A DNA stretch of 42,481 nt from Candidatus Saccharimonadota bacterium (GTDB lineage: Bacteria > Patescibacteriota > Saccharimonadia > Saccharimonadales > UBA4665), in assembly GCA_029288425.1 (NCBI GenBank), contig JARIHD010000033.1, positions 1 through 42,481 on the forward strand, read 5' to 3'. Below are positions 15,469 through 23,972 of the stretch, piece by piece. Within the stretch, counting starts at the first letter, position 1. Every line of letters begins with the position of its first letter. The notes below the pieces were generated by a model, which saw nothing but the letters and a program-made list of their open reading frames with translations, was not told the origin of the DNA and did not search any database. The position numbers were made by a program, and so were the translations under genes.

Positions 15469-17061
15469 ATGGGGCAGGCGTTATATCGGACATACCGGTC
15501 TAAAAAGTTGTCGGAGGTTATTGGTCAGGAACATGTGACCACGGCCCTGGATAACGCGATCAAAAAGGGCACGATCAGTCATGCCTATTTATTGACAGGC
15601 CCGCGAGGCGTAGGCAAAACGAGCACGGCGCGTATATTAGCTTTCGAAATAAACGGCCTGCCATACGAAGAAGAGCGGCAACACCTGGACATCATCGAAA
15701 TCGACGCCGCGTCGAACCGCCGAATCGATGAAATTCGCGACCTGCGCGATAAAGTACACATCGCACCCACCAGCGCCAAATACAAGGTATATATCATCGA
15801 CGAAGTACACATGCTCACCAAAGAAGCGTTCAATGCGCTGCTCAAAACATTGGAAGAGCCACCGGCTCATGTAGTGTTTATTTTGGCCACCACCGAGGTG
15901 CACAAACTGCCCGAAACCATCATCAGCAGGACACAGCGCTATGCTTTTAAGCCGGTAGATGCCAAAAAAGTCATTGCCCATTTGCGTCACATCGCCACCG
16001 AAGAGGGTATTACCATCAGCGACGATGCTTTGGCGCTCATTGCCGCGCATGGCGAAGGCAGCTTTCGTGACAGTATCAGCTTGCTCGATCAGGTGCGTAA
16101 CAGCGGCAAGGAAGTCGAACTGAGCGACGTGCAAGCCATTTTGGGCATTGCACCCACCGAACTCATAGCCGGTTTGGCCGGCGCCATGCGTCAACATGAC
16201 AGCGTAGCGGTCGCCAGCAGGCTCAAACAATTTCACGACCAGGGCTTCGAACCCGCTCAGATTTCACGCCAGCTCGGGTCACTTCTGCGGGCCCAGCTTA
16301 TCAAAGGAATCAACTTGCTTGATCACGACGTCACCATGAAACTCCTGGCACAGCTTATAACCGTACCGGCTTCGCCCGATCCGCGGGTGGCGCTTGAGAT
16401 TATTCTGCTTGACGCCGCGCTTTCCGGCCAAACGGCGACCGCCAAAAAACCAGCTGCCGCCGAACCAAAGGTCATGCAACAGGAAGTACAAGCCAAACCC
16501 ATGCTGCAAATAGAGCCCAAACGTCCAACGCCAGCCAGCAAAAGCATGCCAAAAACTCCAGCAGAACTTCCCCGGGAGCCCAAAGAAGATCTCGCCGCTG
16601 CCGCTTTCGCCAAAAAAGAAGCCAAGCCCGAACGAGACTCCATGGAAATTGATGCCGATTCAGATATGCTGCTCACCGAGGCCGCCTGGGATCTGATCCT
16701 CAATGCTGTCAAACAAAAATACAATACGCTGTATAGCGTGCTCAAAATGACAACACCTCATTTTGAACCGGGCAAGCTGACCTTGGAGTGTGGTTTTGTT
16801 TTCCACCAAAAGCGTCTGAACGATACGCGCAACAAACAAACCTTATCTGAAGTCATAAAAGGCGTTACGGGCAGCGACATTCAAATCAGTTGTATTTTGG
16901 GCGAAGCCAAACCTGCCGCGCCGCCACCACCGCTGCCTGCGCCTGACGGCGAAGTCGTGCATAGTGCCACCCCCGAACCGGTCAAACATCAGGCACCCGT
17001 TGACCCCAACATCGATACCATTAGCAATATCTTCGGCGGTGCCGAACTGTTAGAATCGTAG
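15469..17061 (+). CDS. dnaX: DNA polymerase III gamma/tau subunit lacking the zinc module
   Basis: This 530-aa AAA+ clamp-loader subunit has Walker A GPRGVGKTS (44-52), Walker B DEVH (111-114), sensor 1 LATTE (139-143) and a sensor 2 region around GEGSFRDSIS. The four-cysteine zinc module between Walker A and DIIEIDAASN is missing: only about 21 residues lie there against about 35 in E. coli, and none is Cys. The C-terminus after about 365 is a Pro/Ala/Lys linker and a tau-like tail domain. The start at 15469 is chosen because MGQALYRTYR matches the family N-terminus; TATAAT (15454-15459) is 9 nt upstream, so the mRNA is probably leaderless. dnaB follows 20 bp downstream. Confidence 0.95.
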   Translation: MGQALYRTYRSKKLSEVIGQEHVTTALDNAIKKGTISHAYLLTGPRGVGKTSTARILAFEINGLPYEEERQHLDIIEIDAASNRRIDEIRDLRDKVHIAPTSAKYKVYIIDEVHMLTKEAFNALLKTLEEPPAHVVFILATTEVHKLPETIISRTQRYAFKPVDAKKVIAHLRHIATEEGITISDDALALIAAHGEGSFRDSISLLDQVRNSGKEVELSDVQAILGIAPTELIAGLAGAMRQHDSVAVASRLKQFHDQGFEPAQISRQLGSLLRAQLIKGINLLDHDVTMKLLAQLITVPASPDPRVALEIILLDAALSGQTATAKKPAAAEPKVMQQEVQAKPMLQIEPKRPTPASKSMPKTPAELPREPKEDLAAAAFAKKEAKPERDSMEIDADSDMLLTEAAWDLILNAVKQKYNTLYSVLKMTTPHFEPGKLTLECGFVFHQKRLNDTRNKQTLSEVIKGVTGSDIQISCILGEAKPAAPPPPLPAPDGEVVHSATPEPVKHQAPVDPNIDTISNIFGGAELLES

Positions 17062-17081
17062 CAGAGGCAGGGTAGAGATAT

Positions 17082-18446
17082 ATGGACCAATCAACAGCGA
17101 GTGCCAAACAGCAGCCGCACAATCCCGAGGCCGAAGCGAGTTTGCTTGGCGCGATCCTGATCGACGCCGATGCACTGGTAAAAATTGCCGACACCATTGG
17201 TGCGAATGATTTTTATGACCCGCGGCATGCGCGCATCTACGAAGCCGTTACACAATTGTATGAACGCCGCAGCCCAATTGACGTCCTAACTTTGGCAGAT
17301 CAGCTCAAAACCAACGGCAATCTTGATATCGTTGGCGGGGCATCATACCTGACCGAGCTTACCAACTTCGTACCAACCGCCGCGCACGTCGAACAATACG
17401 CCGAAATCGTGGCCCAAAAAGCGCTGCGCCGCAAGCTCATCCATGCCAGCCAGCAAATCGTCACGTTGGGCTATGACGAGTCCAAAGCCCTCCGCGAACT
17501 TGTCGAAGAAGCCGAAAGCGAACTGTTTCAGGTTAGCCAAAAACACATTAAACAAAGTATTGTCAGTATCGAAACCATCCTGGCCGAAAGCTTTGACCGT
17601 CTGGACGACCTGCACAAAGATAAAAACAAGATCCGCGGCGTACCGACCGGTTTCAAAGACATGGATGACGTACTGGCTGGCTTGCAGCGTTCTGACCTCT
17701 TTATCTTGGCCGCCCGGCCTTCGATGGGTAAAACGGCATTTGCGCTAAACCTGGCGCACAATGTGGCGACGCTCGCCAAACAGCCTGTACTGGTATTCAG
17801 CCTGGAAATGAGCAAAGAGCAGCTTGTCGACCGCCTCCTGTCCATGGAATCGGGGGTCGACGCTTGGGCGCTGCGCACCGGCAATCTGACCGACAGTGAC
17901 TTCGAACGTATCGGCCACGCTATGGGCGCCTTAAGCGAAGCCCCAATTTATATTGATGACACGCCCGGCATCACTATCAGCGACCTGCGCACCAAAGCCC
18001 GCCGCGAAGCGCACAAAAACCAGCTGGGCCTGATCATCGTCGACTACCTCCAGCTCATGAGCGGCGGCAGTAAATTCGGTGGCTCCGACAACCGCGTGCA
18101 GGAAATTTCCGAGATTTCGCGCGGCTTAAAAGCCATTGCCCGCGAATTAAATGTCCCGCTCATCGCACTTTCGCAGCTTAGCCGCTCGGTCGAAAACCGC
18201 AACCCGCAGATTCCGCAGCTGGCTGACCTCCGCGAATCGGGATCCATCGAACAAGACGCCGATGTCGTGGCCTTTATTTACCGCGAAGAATACTATAATC
18301 CCGAAACCGAGCGTAAAAGTATAACCGACATTCTCATCAAAAAACATCGTAACGGTCCAACCGGCGGCGTATCGCTCTATTTCGACAAAGAAAAACAGCG
18401 CTTCCGCAACCTCGACACCAAACATGCGTCGCCATTTAACGACTAA
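17082..18446 (+). CDS. dnaB: Replicative DNA helicase
   Basis: The 454-aa DnaB has the N-terminal primase/loader-interacting domain (about 10-110), a linker, and a RecA-like motor with Walker A ARPSMGKTA (211-219), SLEMS, Walker B LIIVDYLQLM, and the C-terminal ESGSIEQDADVV segment. Length is normal and no intein is present. It has a Shine-Dalgarno-like GGTAGAG before the ATG and follows dnaX closely, placing clamp loader and helicase in one transcript. Confidence 0.97.
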   Translation: MDQSTASAKQQPHNPEAEASLLGAILIDADALVKIADTIGANDFYDPRHARIYEAVTQLYERRSPIDVLTLADQLKTNGNLDIVGGASYLTELTNFVPTAAHVEQYAEIVAQKALRRKLIHASQQIVTLGYDESKALRELVEEAESELFQVSQKHIKQSIVSIETILAESFDRLDDLHKDKNKIRGVPTGFKDMDDVLAGLQRSDLFILAARPSMGKTAFALNLAHNVATLAKQPVLVFSLEMSKEQLVDRLLSMESGVDAWALRTGNLTDSDFERIGHAMGALSEAPIYIDDTPGITISDLRTKARREAHKNQLGLIIVDYLQLMSGGSKFGGSDNRVQEISEISRGLKAIARELNVPLIALSQLSRSVENRNPQIPQLADLRESGSIEQDADVVAFIYREEYYNPETERKSITDILIKKHRNGPTGGVSLYFDKEKQRFRNLDTKHASPFND

Positions 18447-18500
18447 CGCGCAGTCAAGACCGCTTGCCCAAGAGGCAAATACTGTATAATGAATGCAAGC

Positions 18501-19727
18501 ATGAGCTTAGATCGCTTACGAAATTACACCAAAACACATTGGCATATTGTGCTGTGGTACAGCGGACTCTTTGTGCTGCTGGGGGCTGCGTTGTATTGGC
18601 AGCTCGGGTCACTTTTACCCGGATACAGCCCCAGCGAGGCAGGAACCTACCAGGCCAGCCTGAGCCTCAAAAAATTACTCGATAACCCCTTGAACGCGCC
18701 GTTTATTGTGGCGGTAAAGGCCGTAGCCTACCTGGTGCATGATGGACTACTGGCGACACGCTTGGTAGCGGCAGGCTGCGGTCTGGTAGTCCTGGGTGCC
18801 TTCGCAGCCCTGCTGCGGCACTGGCACGACAACACAACCGCCATCATTGGCGCGCTCATGTTCGGCATGTCGGCTTGGTTTTTGCATACGGCGCGGTTTG
18901 GCGCACCCGAGGTGCTGCTTTTTGGTGTATTTTTGCTGGTGGCGGCCGGATTTTGGCTGAAACGCACCAATCATTGGCTAGCGCTCGTGATCTGTTTTTT
19001 GTTGGCTGCGGGCCTATTGTACGTACCGGGAATGATTTGGTTCGCAGTGTTTGGCATTATTTGGCAATGGCGTACGATCGATGCGGTATTCAAAAAACAC
19101 CTGGTAGTTATCAGCGCGTCCGGGATAGGACTTCTGGCTGCGCTCGTACCACTGGGGTGGGCATTTTATAAACATCACGAACTGGTCAAGCCGTGGCTGG
19201 GACTGCCCAATTCGTGGCCGACGCCCGCCGAAATGCTCAGCAATCTGCTGCACGTACCTTATAACCTATTTATCCGCCCCGAGGCGAACCCCGAAACATG
19301 GCTGGGAACCGCACCGATTCTCGACATTTTTAGCCTGTCGATGTTTGCGCTGGGGATGTATTTGTATCTGCGGTACGGCAAATTGCTGCGCACACGGCTA
19401 TTTATTTCTATCGGGGCAGTCATGACAGCGCTCATGGCACTGGGCGGCCCCATGACATTTACGGTGGTTATGCCGTTTGTGTATTTGGTGGTGGCCGGCG
19501 GAGTGTCGTATTTGATGGGACAGTGGTTTAAGGTATTTCCGCGCAATCCAATCGCCCGCAGTTTGGGATGGACAGCCATCGGTGCAGTCGTCGTGCTTTC
19601 ATGCAGTTTTCATCTGGTGCATTATTTTAAGGGCTGGCCGCATGTTACCGCTACGCACGAAACATTTTTCGTGCGTCAGAACAAACAGGGAACGCTGCAG
19701 CGTACTCCATCTGTTACAATAGAATAA
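18501..19727 (+). CDS. Multi-pass membrane protein, possible GT-C glycosyltransferase
   Basis: The 408-aa protein has about nine to ten hydrophobic segments. The first (about 18-36) is followed by an external loop with GYSPSEAGTY. In GT-C enzymes (ArnT/PMT-like) a similar early loop holds the acidic catalytic residue, here possibly Glu. The rest of the family signature is weak, so this is a fold-level guess; an unknown membrane protein is the alternative. The start at 18501 (MSLDRLRNYT) is preferred over an in-frame ATG at 18489 because TATAAT (18485-18490) overlaps the latter and lies 10 nt before the former. It is inserted between dnaB and the ybaB-recR pair. Confidence 0.75.
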   Translation: MSLDRLRNYTKTHWHIVLWYSGLFVLLGAALYWQLGSLLPGYSPSEAGTYQASLSLKKLLDNPLNAPFIVAVKAVAYLVHDGLLATRLVAAGCGLVVLGAFAALLRHWHDNTTAIIGALMFGMSAWFLHTARFGAPEVLLFGVFLLVAAGFWLKRTNHWLALVICFLLAAGLLYVPGMIWFAVFGIIWQWRTIDAVFKKHLVVISASGIGLLAALVPLGWAFYKHHELVKPWLGLPNSWPTPAEMLSNLLHVPYNLFIRPEANPETWLGTAPILDIFSLSMFALGMYLYLRYGKLLRTRLFISIGAVMTALMALGGPMTFTVVMPFVYLVVAGGVSYLMGQWFKVFPRNPIARSLGWTAIGAVVVLSCSFHLVHYFKGWPHVTATHETFFVRQNKQGTLQRTPSVTIE

Positions 19728-19741
19728 TAAGGAGATAATAT

Positions 19742-20035
19742 ATGAGTCGTTTCGACCAAGCAAAGATGTTGCTTCGTGTAAAGAAAATCCAAAAAGACCT
19801 GCAAAAGCTGGTTATTACCGTAGAGGCCGGCGATGGCGCGGTCCGCGTGGAGATTACCGGTGAACAAAAGATCAAAAAAATCCACATCGACCCGGATTAT
19901 GTAGACCTTGATGACATCCGCCAATTGGAGCGCTGGATCGAAGACGCCGTAAAAGACGCTATTTCCCAAAGTCAAAAAGTCGCCGCCGAAAAGATGCAGC
20001 CAATGATGGGCGCTTTGGGCGACCTCGGCCTGTAG
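19742..20035 (+). CDS. ybaB: YbaB/EbfC nucleoid-associated protein
   Basis: The 97-aa protein matches YbaB/EbfC: an N-terminal helix (DQAKMLLRVKKIQKDLQK), a central beta hairpin (GDGAVRVEITGEQKIKKIHI) and a C-terminal helix (DAVKDAISQSQKVAAEKM). Such proteins dimerise and bind DNA broadly. AAGGAG 7 nt before the ATG gives a strong ribosome site. The dnaX-ybaB-recR order is widespread in bacteria; here dnaB and a membrane protein lie between dnaX and ybaB. recR follows 21 bp downstream. Confidence 0.92.
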   Translation: MSRFDQAKMLLRVKKIQKDLQKLVITVEAGDGAVRVEITGEQKIKKIHIDPDYVDLDDIRQLERWIEDAVKDAISQSQKVAAEKMQPMMGALGDLGL

Positions 20036-20056
20036 TTTGTAGCCGCGAAGTTTTTC

Positions 20057-20662
20057 ATGCAGATATTACCGCCCGCACTAACCGCCGTCATTGAAGCGCT
20101 CGGCCGTCTGCCGGGCGTGGGTACACGTACCGCCGAAAGGTATGCGTACTATTTAGTGCGCCAAGACCCAGCAAAGGCGCGGCGCATCGCCGACACGCTG
20201 CAGGATATGCATGCCGGCATCGGCTACTGCAAAAAGACATTCGCACTTATTCCGGCCGGGCAGGACCTATCCGATCTCTATACCGATCCCAAACGGAACA
20301 AGCAGATCGTCGCCGTAGTGGCAGAACCATTCGACATTGTGGCGCTCGAAAAAACCGGCAGCTATAGCGGCACCTATCACGTGCTTGGCGGCCTGGTTTC
20401 ACCAATCGACGGCGTAGGACCTGAGCAACTGCGCATTGCCGAACTAGTCGCGCGCATCGACGAAGACCAGGTAGAAGAGATTATTTTGGCTACCAATGCC
20501 AGCGTCGAAGGCGAATCTACCGCGCTCTATATTCAGCAGCAAATAGGTGAACGACCGGTCAAAATCACACGTCTGGCGCGCGGCCTGCCCATTGGCGTCG
20601 ACCTGGAATACGCCGATCAGATTACACTTAGTCGTGCCCTTGAGGGCCGGCAAGCGATGTAA
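20057..20662 (+). CDS. recR: Recombination protein RecR without zinc-finger cysteines
   Basis: This recombination mediator forms a DNA clamp with RecO or RecF. The 201-aa length, the helix-hairpin-helix (LGRLPGVGTRTAERYA, 15-30), the Toprim segments (IVAVVAEPFDIVALEKTG and ILATNASVEGESTALYI) and the C-terminal Walker-like end (ITRLARGLPIGVDLEY, then TLSRALEGR) are all typical. The C4 zinc finger is not: Cys58 remains (IGYC), but the other three positions read Thr61, Asp70 and Asp73. The region keeps its length, so structure may hold without zinc. No recO or recF is in the window. Confidence 0.95.
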   Translation: MQILPPALTAVIEALGRLPGVGTRTAERYAYYLVRQDPAKARRIADTLQDMHAGIGYCKKTFALIPAGQDLSDLYTDPKRNKQIVAVVAEPFDIVALEKTGSYSGTYHVLGGLVSPIDGVGPEQLRIAELVARIDEDQVEEIILATNASVEGESTALYIQQQIGERPVKITRLARGLPIGVDLEYADQITLSRALEGRQAM

Positions 20663-20676
20663 GGTATACTAAAGTC

Positions 20677-21687
20677 ATGGCAAATTATCCCGAAGCGGAA
20701 CAGATTCAAACCATTCTCCAGGGCGCCCAAAGGGTACTCATTATTCAGGCCGACAATCCGGACGGCGATAGCCTGGGCAGTGCCTTGGCGCTCGAACATA
20801 TTATGGGTGATATGGGCAAAGAGCCTATTTTATATTGCGGTGTGGCGATTCCGTCATATCTATCCTATCTGCCTGGATGGGACCGTGTAACCAACGAATT
20901 TCCGCGCCAGTTTGATGTCAGCATTATCGTCGACACGAGCGCAGACAGCCTGCTCGAAAATTTGAACGAAGCAGGGCATAAAAGCACCCTCTCCGGCAAA
21001 CCCTGCATTGTCATCGACCATCACGCGGTCGAACTCAGCATTCCGTATGCCACGGTTTCGTGCAATCAAGAAGCCGTGGCCACCGGCGAAGTTATATATG
21101 AACTCGCCCGGCAATTGGATTGGCCGCTCAATCTGGATGCGGAAAAAATGATCGCTACGGCCATCATGGCCGACAGTTTAGGACTCACCACCGAGGCGAC
21201 GTCAGCGCGCAGCATTCATATTATCGGTGAACTCGTTGAACAGGGCGTGCGCATCGCTGAACTGGAGCATGCCCGCCGCATGCTGATGCGCAAAAGTCCT
21301 GAGCTGGTCCATTATAAAGGCGAACTGTTACAGCGCGTCGAATACGCCGCCGACAACCGCATCGCCATCATATCCATCCCGTGGCGCGAGATCGAACTAT
21401 ATAGTCCGCAGTATAACCCATCGATGTTGGTCATCGAAGACATGCGTATGACAATCGGCACGCAAGTCGCCATTGCCTTCAAAGTCTATAAAGACGGTAA
21501 AATTACCGCCAAAATCCGCTGCAACCAAGACGCACCGATTGCCGCCAGACTCGCCGAACATTTCGGCGGCGGCGGCCATGCCTATGCCAGTGGCTTCAAA
21601 ATTCAGCAAGCCCGTCCGTTTAATGAAGTTAAATCAGAGTGTACCAGCTACGCTCTGCAACTTTTAAACGAGACCTCAACTAAATGA
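20677..21687 (+). CDS. DHH-family phosphoesterase (NrnA-like)
   Basis: The 336-aa protein has the DHH/DHHA1 architecture: ADNPDGDSLGS (25-35), DTS (86-88), DHH (114-116), MADS (164-167) and the C-terminal substrate-binding GGGGHAYASG (297-306). NrnA-type members degrade short oligoribonucleotides and pAp, or cyclic dinucleotide products, with Mn. The usual His of the first motif appears as Ala/Asp here. TATACT (20665-20670) is 6 nt before the ATG, so an internal leaderless promoter may add to operon transcription. Its stop overlaps the next start (ATGA). Confidence 0.88.
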   Translation: MANYPEAEQIQTILQGAQRVLIIQADNPDGDSLGSALALEHIMGDMGKEPILYCGVAIPSYLSYLPGWDRVTNEFPRQFDVSIIVDTSADSLLENLNEAGHKSTLSGKPCIVIDHHAVELSIPYATVSCNQEAVATGEVIYELARQLDWPLNLDAEKMIATAIMADSLGLTTEATSARSIHIIGELVEQGVRIAELEHARRMLMRKSPELVHYKGELLQRVEYAADNRIAIISIPWREIELYSPQYNPSMLVIEDMRMTIGTQVAIAFKVYKDGKITAKIRCNQDAPIAARLAEHFGGGGHAYASGFKIQQARPFNEVKSECTSYALQLLNETSTK

Positions 21688-22298
21688 CCATTACCCACCA
21701 TGAGCTAGCTCAACCCCTGCTGTCCCTTCAAAGCGAAATAGCCCGGGATTTGGCAACTTATCCTGAGTATATATCCCACGAAAGCTACGGCCACGACGAC
21801 TCGTCGTCCTGCTCAGAATTTTCTATTCACAAGCCGCTGCTTCTTCCACCCGCCAGTTTAATTAAAGAGGGGCGCAGCTATGAGCCCGGCACAGAAGGTT
21901 ACGAGAGTGGCTTTAATTTGTATCTGCATTTCCCCAGTGAGAACTGCAGGGCGCCACTATTACTTAACGCGATTTTAAGCCACCAGCACAGTCTCGTTAC
22001 GCCGCAGTCAGAATGGAGAAAGGTGGGTGGCGCTCCTTGGCCACGTCTGCTCCATACTACCGCAGAGGCCACATGCAGACTCATGCGGCGGAATGGTTCA
22101 GTTGAAATGGAGTATACCGCATGGCAAACCTACTGCGAACGTCAATTTCAAAGGCAGGGCTGGCGCAAGGCTAGCGACTATCAAACCGAAGGCGACGCCC
22201 TACGCCAGGACTTAGATCGGAATACTCTTGCGAGCCTACTGGGCATAATAAAAGTACAAATTGACGTAAGCCTACTAAATGTAGAGGAATCACGATGA
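21684..22298 (+). CDS. Unknown protein coupled to DHH phosphoesterase and cysS
   Basis: This 204-aa soluble protein is not recognised. It overlaps both neighbours by 4 nt (ATGA): its ATG with the DHH stop, and its TGA with the cysS ATG, so translation of all three is probably coupled. Features include a His/Ser/Asp-rich segment (about 30-47, HESYGHDDSSSCSEFSIH), a beta-like YESGFNLYLHFPSENC, and a helical C-terminus with many Arg and Gln. There is no membrane segment or signal. The tight coupling argues for a real gene despite the lack of family. Confidence 0.75.
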   Translation: MTITHHELAQPLLSLQSEIARDLATYPEYISHESYGHDDSSSCSEFSIHKPLLLPPASLIKEGRSYEPGTEGYESGFNLYLHFPSENCRAPLLLNAILSHQHSLVTPQSEWRKVGGAPWPRLLHTTAEATCRLMRRNGSVEMEYTAWQTYCERQFQRQGWRKASDYQTEGDALRQDLDRNTLASLLGIIKVQIDVSLLNVEESR

Positions 22299-23698
22299 AA
22301 CTGTTCAACACGTTAACACGAAGGGTCGAAACATTAAAGCCGCAGCAGCCGCCGAAAGTAACACTCTATACCTGTGGGCCCACCGTTTACGACTATCCGC
22401 ACATTGGCAACTGGTTCGCCTACGTACGCTGGGACATTTTGGCACGGACCCTGCGGGCCCGTGGTTACGAACCCGATTGGGTTATGAATATCACCGATGT
22501 AGGCCATCTGGTCAGTGACGCCGACGACGGCGAAGACAAGCTCGAAAAAGGCGCCCGCCGCGAGGGCAAAACCGCCTGGCAAGTAGCGGAATTTTATACC
22601 GATTACTTTGTCGACGGTCTTAGGCGACTGAATACCATTTTGCCTGGCCGATTCACCAAAGCCACCGAACACATTACCGAACAGATCGAGCTCATCAAAA
22701 AACTAGAAGAAAACGGCTATACTTATGTGATCAGCGACGGCGTGTATTTTGACACGTCCAAATTTCCGCGTTATGCGGACTTCGCCCGGCTGGACATCGA
22801 TGAGCAGCAGGCCGGCGCGCGGGTCGAATACAACGTCGAAAAGCGTAATAGTACCGACTTTGCCCTCTGGAAGTTTTCACCGACCGGACAACAGCGTGAT
22901 ATGGAATGGGATAGTCCTTGGGGCAAAGGCTTCCCCGGCTGGCACATAGAATGTTCGGCCATGAGTATGCGGTATCTGGGATCCACACTTGATATTCATA
23001 CCGGCGGCATTGATCACATTCCCGTACACCACACCAATGAAATCGCCCAGAGCGAAGCCGTAACCGGTAAACCATTTAGTAAAGTGTGGCTGCACAGCAA
23101 TCACATTACAATCAATGGCGAAAAAATTTCAAAGAGCCTAAACAATGCTATTTTGCTCGAGGACATCGAAAAACGCGGCCTTCCATTAGCAGCACTGCGC
23201 ATGCACGTTTTGGAGTCGCATTACCGGTCGCAGTCCAAATTCAGCTGGGAAAGTTTGGAAGCAGCGCATAACCGTCTGAATGGCCTGCGGGCTATGGCGG
23301 CGCTGCGCTGGCAGCCGATCGCCGTTGACCGCGACAATAGTGCAGACATCAGACTATCTGCCCAGGACATTCTCAGCGATATGCAAAACGACCTTAATTC
23401 TCCGGCGGCTTTGGCAAAATTAAGCGCCCTGCAGGCACGGCTTGAAAACGACCTTGTCGGCAGTAATGAACTTGAAGCATTTGAACATGCGCTTGAGCTA
23501 TTCGACCAGCTCTTTGGATTGCAACTGAATGATATTCCAGACATCACCTCCGCACAAAAGCAATTGATCAGCGAGCGCAAAAAAGCACGCGATACCCGCG
23601 ACTGGGCGGCGTCCGACCGGCTGCGCGACCAGCTGGCTGCAGAAGGCATTTCCGTGCGCGACACAGCCCATGGCCCTATTTGGCACAAGATTTCGTAA
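22295..23698 (+). CDS. cysS: Cysteinyl-tRNA synthetase
   Basis: This 467-aa class I synthetase charges tRNA-Cys. The HIGH box reads HIGN (36-39) within YDYPHIGN, and KMSKS reads KISKS (277-281). The catalytic zinc ligands are kept: Cys27, Cys220 in WHIECSAM, His245 and Glu249 in HHTNE. This contrasts with the zinc losses in DnaX and RecR nearby. The anticodon-binding helical domain runs to the normal end (AEGISVRDTAHGPIWH). It is translationally coupled to the upstream unknown gene. Confidence 0.97.
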   Translation: MKLFNTLTRRVETLKPQQPPKVTLYTCGPTVYDYPHIGNWFAYVRWDILARTLRARGYEPDWVMNITDVGHLVSDADDGEDKLEKGARREGKTAWQVAEFYTDYFVDGLRRLNTILPGRFTKATEHITEQIELIKKLEENGYTYVISDGVYFDTSKFPRYADFARLDIDEQQAGARVEYNVEKRNSTDFALWKFSPTGQQRDMEWDSPWGKGFPGWHIECSAMSMRYLGSTLDIHTGGIDHIPVHHTNEIAQSEAVTGKPFSKVWLHSNHITINGEKISKSLNNAILLEDIEKRGLPLAALRMHVLESHYRSQSKFSWESLEAAHNRLNGLRAMAALRWQPIAVDRDNSADIRLSAQDILSDMQNDLNSPAALAKLSALQARLENDLVGSNELEAFEHALELFDQLFGLQLNDIPDITSAQKQLISERKKARDTRDWAASDRLRDQLAAEGISVRDTAHGPIWHKIS

Positions 23699-23712
23699 TT
23701 AAGGAGAATGGT

Positions 23713-23928
23713 ATGAACGTGCTGACCTTCTTTATATTATTTCTACTTGTCGCCGTAGCGGTCATCGCTCGGCTCGTCCATGTATACAATCAGGTTAGCG
23801 CAGGAAAACGCAAACTCCGCGGAATAGGCAGCGGATCGGCCTTTTACCGTGACGGCGGAAGTGGATGGGGAGGAGGCAGTGACGGAGGTGGCTGTGGCGA
23901 CGGAGGTGGAGGCAGTGGAGGCTGCTAA
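23713..23928 (+). CDS. Small membrane protein with Gly/Cys-rich tail
   Basis: The 71-aa protein has one N-terminal membrane helix (about residues 3-22, LTFFILFLLVAVAVIA), a short basic linker (SAGKRKLRG), and a tail made almost only of Gly, Ser, Asp and two Cys (the last 14 residues are GGGCGDGGGGSGGC). AAGGAG 6 nt before the ATG is among the best ribosome sites in the window and decides the start. It is the last gene of the cysS operon, directly before the terminator. No family is recognised; similar Gly-rich tails occur on other bacterial membrane proteins. Confidence 0.75.
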   Translation: MNVLTFFILFLLVAVAVIARLVHVYNQVSAGKRKLRGIGSGSAFYRDGGSGWGGGSDGGGCGDGGGGSGGC

Positions 23929-23947
23929 TTGCTAACGCGATCAATCA

Positions 23948-23972
23948 AAAAGAGGCCGTTTAGGCCTCTTTT
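23948..23972. terminator. Bidirectional terminator between the cysS operon and the permease operon
   Basis: AAAAGAGGCC (23948-23957) pairs with GGCCTCTTTT (23963-23972) around GTTTA, followed by GTTT on the plus strand and preceded by A-rich sequence. It can terminate both convergent operons. The minus-strand permease gene ends inside it. Confidence 0.88.

Noticed and set aside
15637-16236. 199-codon antisense frame inside dnaX
   Set aside because: Fully opposite strongly conserved dnaX motifs; long antisense frames are expected with this codon usage.
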